Below are positions 14,726 through 18,183 of a stretch of 18,183 bases of DNA, one piece after another; the stretch's first letter is position 1, and each line of letters begins with the position of its first letter. Source of the stretch: Candidatus Woesearchaeota archaeon UBA119 (GTDB taxonomy: Archaea; Nanobdellota; Nanobdellia; Woesearchaeales; UBA119); the NCBI GenBank assembly GCA_002505945.1, contig DAWM01000073.1, positions 36,606 to 54,788 of the forward strand. Reading direction: 5' to 3'. Made by a program: the position numbers and the translations under genes. The notes below the pieces were generated by a model, which was given only the letters and a program-made list of their open reading frames with translations, was not told the DNA's origin and ran no database searches.

Positions 14726-16753
14726 ATGGAAATTGAGGAAGCGATTGAAAAATTCAAGGAATTCTTTCAACTCTATTACGAGTCTACAATATTAAACAAT
14801 GTTAAGGAAGACAAGAAATTTCTTATCGCTGACTTCATCAAGCTTAGCCAGTATGATATAGAACTCTCAGAATACCTTCTTGAAGAGCCCACCCAGGCAT
14901 TAGAAGCCGCCAATGCCGCTATAATGCACTTCAATGTTGAAGAAGACTTAGAGGGCTTTAATGTGAGATTCAGAAACTTGGCAGAATCCCGCTCCCTATC
15001 CATAAGAGACATAAGGTCTGTCCATCTGTCAAAGCTTTTCTGTTTTGAAGGCCTCGTTAGACAAAAATCAGATGTAAGGCCAAAAGCAACCTCGGCTAAA
15101 TTCAGATGTAAGAACTGCGGTCAGATTTTGGTAGTGTTGCAGAACGACAACAAATTCAAGAAACCAGCAAGATGCGGCTGCGGAAATAAAACCCATTTTG
15201 ACCTCATAGGAAAGAACATGATAGATGTCCAAAGGATAGTGTTGGAAGAGATGCCAGAGAAACTGCATGGAGCTGACCAGCCAAAAAGGATAGGCGTTAT
15301 ACTCTCCCAAGACCTTGTAAGCCCAATAACCGAAAGGAAAACCAATCCAGGCTCTAAAGTAAAGGTCTCAGGGATTATCAGAGAGACCCCAATAACATTA
15401 AGAACAGGCGGCACCTCAACAAAATTTGACCTTTTTGTTGAAGCCAACTTCATAGAGCCATTACAAGAGGAATTCTCAGAACTAGCAATAAATAAGGAAG
15501 AAGAAGAACGAATACAAAACCTTGGCAAAGACAAACAAATACTAAAGAAACTAATAGACTCAATGGCCCCATCCATATACGGCTATGACCAGATAAAAGA
15601 AGCATTGCTTCTTCAGATGTTCTCAGGAGTAGAAAAGGTAAGAGCTGACGGCGCAAGAACCAGAGGAGACATTCATATTTTGCTAGTAGGAGATCCAGGC
15701 GCTGGAAAATCCCAGCTGCTAAAAAGAGCAAGCCTTGTGGCCCCAAAAGCAAGGTATGTGTCAGGAAAAGGCGCAAGCGGAGCAGGGCTTACAGCAACAG
15801 TAGTTAAGGATGAATTCTTAAGAGGGTGGGCATTAGAAGCAGGAGCATTAGTCTTAACTAACAACGGGCTCTGCGTTATAGATGAATTAGACAAGATGAG
15901 CACTGATGACAGAAGCGCAATGCACGAAGCCCTTGAACAGCAAACCATCAGTATCAGCAAGGCAAACGTCCAAGCAACCCTGCTCGCAAAAACCACAGTG
16001 CTGGCGGCAGCAAACCCAAAGTTCGGGCGCTTCGACCCCTACGACTCCATCGCCAAGCAGATTAACCTGCCGCCAGCACTTATTAATAGATTTGACTTGA
16101 TTTTTACTATCAAGGATTTGCCGAATAAGGATAAGGATACTGCCTTGGCAGAGCATGTCCTTTCATCGCATCAGGACCCAGATAAATATAAGGCTGAGAT
16201 TGATACTGACTTTTTAAGAAAGTATATTGCTTATGCTAAGAGGAAGTTGAAGCCCACTTTGACTGCTAACGCTATTAAAGAGTTCAAGGAGTATTATGTT
16301 AACTTACGAAATAAGGATGCTGAAGAACAGAATGGAATCAAGGCCATCCCTATTTCTCCAAGACAATTAGAGGCGCTGGTTAGATTGGGGGAGGCATCTG
16401 CAAGGGCTAGGCTTTCTGAAAAGGTAACTAAAAAGGATGCTAAGGTTGCTATTGATATTATTAATTTCTGCTTAAGGGATGTTGGGGTTGATCCTACTAC
16501 TGGCAAGCTTGATATTGATAGGATTGCTACTGGTGTTACTGCTAGTGAAAGGAGTAAGGTGAGCACTGTTAAATCTGCGATTGCGATGATTGAAGAGAAG
16601 CTTGGTAAGAATACTCCAATTTCTAAACAGGACATTATTGAGGTTTGTGAGGAATATAATATTTCATCTGATGACGCTGAGGAGATTTTGGAGAAATTGA
16701 AAAGGTCTGGAGATATTTTTGAGCCAAAATATGGCTTTATTCAAAGGTTATGA
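14726..16753 (+). CDS. mcm: MCM replicative DNA helicase
   Basis: From the ATG at 14726 the protein has 675 residues, normal for archaeal MCM. In order it has an N-terminal domain (about 1-250) with a zinc ribbon (C128, C131, C150, C152), then the AAA+ core. The core has Walker A GDPGAGKS (322-329), Walker B VIDELD (384-389), sensor 1 AAANP and the arginine finger in INRFD (R455). A winged helix follows at about 610-675. It forms the hexameric helicase that unwinds DNA at forks. An in-frame ATG at 14633 would add 31 Lys/Asn-rich residues with no MCM counterpart. The chosen start places KFKEFF near residue 10, as in known archaeal MCMs. No intein is present. Codon use changes sharply at residue about 452, near base 16080. 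Confidence 0.94.
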   Translation: MEIEEAIEKFKEFFQLYYESTILNNVKEDKKFLIADFIKLSQYDIELSEYLLEEPTQALEAANAAIMHFNVEEDLEGFNVRFRNLAESRSLSIRDIRSVHLSKLFCFEGLVRQKSDVRPKATSAKFRCKNCGQILVVLQNDNKFKKPARCGCGNKTHFDLIGKNMIDVQRIVLEEMPEKLHGADQPKRIGVILSQDLVSPITERKTNPGSKVKVSGIIRETPITLRTGGTSTKFDLFVEANFIEPLQEEFSELAINKEEEERIQNLGKDKQILKKLIDSMAPSIYGYDQIKEALLLQMFSGVEKVRADGARTRGDIHILLVGDPGAGKSQLLKRASLVAPKARYVSGKGASGAGLTATVVKDEFLRGWALEAGALVLTNNGLCVIDELDKMSTDDRSAMHEALEQQTISISKANVQATLLAKTTVLAAANPKFGRFDPYDSIAKQINLPPALINRFDLIFTIKDLPNKDKDTALAEHVLSSHQDPDKYKAEIDTDFLRKYIAYAKRKLKPTLTANAIKEFKEYYVNLRNKDAEEQNGIKAIPISPRQLEALVRLGEASARARLSEKVTKKDAKVAIDIINFCLRDVGVDPTTGKLDIDRIATGVTASERSKVSTVKSAIAMIEEKLGKNTPISKQDIIEVCEEYNISSDDAEEILEKLKRSGDIFEPKYGFIQRL

Positions 16754-16804
16754 TTTAAACTTTCAGTGAGAGAATCTAAAATATTACTATAGCAAGGGTG
16801 CTGA
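16752..16804 (+). promoter_or_regulatory. Possible promoter and ribosome-binding site of the RPA32-like gene
   Basis: GATTTAAACT overlaps the mcm stop codon (16752-16761) and could start transcription near 16782. AAGGGTGCTGAT (16794-16804) gives a Shine-Dalgarno match (GGGTG) upstream of the ATG at 16812. The gene may thus be read both from mcm and from its own start. Confidence 0.4.
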
Positions 16805-16811
16805 TTTAAAT

Positions 16812-17966
16812 ATGGAGAAGATAAAATCAGAAAAAATCGATAATGATTCTGCGGATTCAAATAGTTCTGATAACATCAACATTAATAATGTTAACGGGAA
16901 TTTGAATAACTCTAACAATTCCAATGGAAAAATGGAAGAAGGAATGCAAGGTGGAAAGGAACAGGGAAAGGAAGGTAGCGATAAAAATACTGGGGCAGTT
17001 ATTAAAAGAAGGGTTGCTCAGATTGTACCTTCAGCTCTCATCTATCTTGGGGAGTATAAGAAGCAGGATGGCTGGAACCCTAATTTTGTTGAGGTTGATG
17101 GTCTGAAGATTATGAGGGTTAATATGATTGGGGTTGTGGTTGATAAGGATGAGGGTATTGGTTATCCTTCAATAACTTTGGATGATGGATTTGCGACTAT
17201 CCAAGTCAGAAACTTTGATAACACGAGCATGTTTGGGGAGATTGATGTGGGGGATGCTGTTCTGGTTATAGGTAAGCCGAGGGAGTTCAGCGGGGACAAG
17301 TATGTTTTGTGTGAGATTGTCAGAAAGATAAAGAATCCTAAATGGATGGAATACAGGAAGAAGCTCTTTAATCAGAGGTTTGGAAAGTTGCTGGAGAATT
17401 TTAGCAAAGAGGATTTTATGGTTGGTAATAAATCGGGAAAAGAAACTGATAGCTCTGATGGCAGGGCTGAGCTTGAGCAAGACCGCTCTGATGAGGTGGT
17501 TTCTGAATCTAGTTCTTCGACTGGAATGGCCAGAAATCAAAAAAGGGGGCTGGGTTTGAAAGAGAATAAACCTGAAGAGATTAATATAAGTGAGGAGGAT
17601 GTTGAAGAAAAGAGTGAGAAAAAAGATAAAGAAGAGGACGAAAAAGACAATGAAGATATAACAGATAATAAAGAAGATAAAGGATTGGTAGATGAGGAAG
17701 AAGATAAAGAAATAGAGAATAAGAGGAAAGAGAATATAATTAATACTGATAAGAGCAATAAAAAAGATGGTAAAGATAAACAGAACAATAAGCCTTCTAC
17801 AGAGATTGTGTTTGAGATAATCAAGGAATTGGATGATGGGGATGGAGCAAGTGTTGAGGAGATAGTAGAGAGGGCTGATATAGAGGATGCTGAGTCTGTT
17901 GTTGAGAAGCTCATTAGAGAAGGGGAGATTTTCAAGAGTAGCCCTGGCAAGGTTAAGATTCTATAG
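16812..17966 (+). CDS. OB-fold and winged-helix protein, RPA32-like single-stranded-DNA-binding candidate
   Basis: The protein has 384 residues. An Asn/Ser-rich low-complexity start (about 9-39) and a Gly/Lys/Glu stretch precede a conserved domain at about 63-190. The latter contains an OB-like fold: RVNMIGVVV, SITLDDGFATIQVR, VGDAVLVIGKPR and YVLCEIVRKI. A very acidic/Lys-rich linker (about 205-328) leads to a C-terminal winged helix (about 330-384, EIVFEIIKEL...VVEKLIREGEIF). OB fold, linker and winged helix is the layout of RPA32, the second subunit of the archaeal/eukaryal single-stranded-DNA-binding complex. Its position 58 bases after mcm on the same strand supports a replication role. 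No partner RPA subunit gene is in the window. The architecture call is good; the assignment as an RPA subunit is inference. Confidence 0.82.
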   Translation: MEKIKSEKIDNDSADSNSSDNININNVNGNLNNSNNSNGKMEEGMQGGKEQGKEGSDKNTGAVIKRRVAQIVPSALIYLGEYKKQDGWNPNFVEVDGLKIMRVNMIGVVVDKDEGIGYPSITLDDGFATIQVRNFDNTSMFGEIDVGDAVLVIGKPREFSGDKYVLCEIVRKIKNPKWMEYRKKLFNQRFGKLLENFSKEDFMVGNKSGKETDSSDGRAELEQDRSDEVVSESSSSTGMARNQKRGLGLKENKPEEINISEEDVEEKSEKKDKEEDEKDNEDITDNKEDKGLVDEEEDKEIENKRKENIINTDKSNKKDGKDKQNNKPSTEIVFEIIKELDDGDGASVEEIVERADIEDAESVVEKLIREGEIFKSSPGKVKIL

Positions 17967-17979
17967 TTTTTTAATTTTT
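17967..17979 (+). terminator. T-rich terminator-like tract after the RPA32-like gene
   Basis: A run of six T directly follows the TAG stop and is followed by AA and five more T. This oligo-U tract lies in the 47-base spacer between two convergent genes and could end the mcm-side transcript. Confidence 0.5.
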
Positions 17980-18013
17980 AGGGGCTGAAAGAACTTAAAG
18001 CAAAAACTAAACA

Positions 18014-18183
18014 TCAATACAATAAAGGTGTGATAAAGACTTCTATGGCTGAAGCAGTAATTAGAATGGCTATGGATATGATAATCAAATCAGCACAATC
18101 AACTAAGATTGATTCGAACTTTTTAGAATAAAGGGAATGTCTTATCACCGCGAAAGAAATTATGCCACCGGCGACTCCTGCTA
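18014..18183 (-). CDS. SpoIIM/DUF95-type membrane protein, C-terminal fragment (start outside window)
   Basis: On the minus strand a frame is open from the window edge to a TGA at 18014-18016, giving 55 residues with no start codon inside the window. It shows a Gly-rich small-residue segment (AGVAGGIISFAV), a short charged linker, then a hydrophobic membrane helix (LIIISIAILITASAIEVFIT) and a short end. The helix with A-x-IE-x-FITP-x-L near the C-terminus is characteristic of stage II sporulation protein M/DUF95 integral membrane proteins, which are widespread in archaea. Their role outside sporulation is unclear. The gene converges on the RPA32-like gene with a 47-base spacer. Family assignment rests on a short fragment; the coding call itself is supported by its composition and by the match to the family's ending. 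Confidence 0.72.
   Translation of the reverse strand, partial: AGVAGGIISFAVIRHSLYSKKFESILVDCADLIIISIAILITASAIEVFITPLLY

Noticed and set aside
14567..14770. A hydrophobic 67-residue minus-strand frame across the mcm start
   Set aside because: It is mostly the complement of Lys/Asn-rich mcm sequence, which yields Phe/Leu/Ile by chance, and it has no promoter or ribosome-binding site.
18030..18131. Short plus-strand frame (28 residues from the ATG at 18045), with a TATA-like box and GGTG upstream
   Set aside because: It is antisense to the SpoIIM-type fragment, which has a recognisable membrane helix and family ending.
18137..18183. A plus-strand ATG at 18137 opening a frame to the window edge
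   Set aside because: Only 15 residues, with a purine run too close to the ATG to be a proper ribosome-binding site, and antisense to the better-supported minus-strand gene.

Overview
The window is an A+T-rich segment of an archaeal chromosome. The evidence is archaeal-type information-processing genes: a two-repeat TATA-binding protein, an MCM replicative helicase, HerA-family ATPases, Mre11, a family 4 uracil-DNA glycosylase, and an archaeal/eukaryal-type asparaginyl-tRNA synthetase. TATA-like boxes also lie about 25 bases upstream of many likely transcript starts, and several genes look leaderless or nearly so. Large Cys-rich secreted proteins and compact gene packing would fit a DPANN-type or other uncultivated euryarchaeal lineage, but that placement is an inference.

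Layout from left to right. Bases 1-1816 (+) hold the 3' end of a HerA-type ATPase followed after 10 bases by mre11, a DNA-end-processing pair. A family 4 UDG (-) converges on mre11 with a 4-base overlap. Bases 2563-4242 (-) hold a two-gene unit: an intracellular-type subtilisin protease and a small downstream protein that resembles the protease's own propeptide, so it may be a trans-acting inhibitor or chaperone. Asparaginyl-tRNA synthetase (-) follows at 4347-5642. Bases 5760-11501 hold two very large, convergent, apparently exported proteins whose ends are 3 bases apart. One is a 1001-residue protein with three tandem pairs of beta-sandwich-like repeats and an unrecognised C-terminal domain. 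The other is a 910-residue protein with about 100 cysteines.

The right part returns to information processing. A UPF0173 metallo-hydrolase (-) is divergent from a second HerA-like ATPase (+). Then come tbp, mcm and an OB-fold/winged-helix protein resembling RPA32 (all +). The last 170 bases carry, on the minus strand, the C-terminus of a SpoIIM/DUF95-type membrane protein whose start lies outside the window.

The clearest oddities are four. A small propeptide-like gene sits next to the subtilase. Codon usage switches abruptly inside mcm near base 16080: ATA is 20 of 33 Ile codons before it and 0 of 23 after. The tbp promoter has an exactly duplicated 11-base TATA element, preceded by two adjacent hairpins. 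The last is the convergent exported-protein pair. I see no rRNA, tRNA, CRISPR array, insertion sequence or intein. No gene-free stretch exceeds 300 bases; the longest, about 180-265 bases, contain promoter, terminator and hairpin signals.
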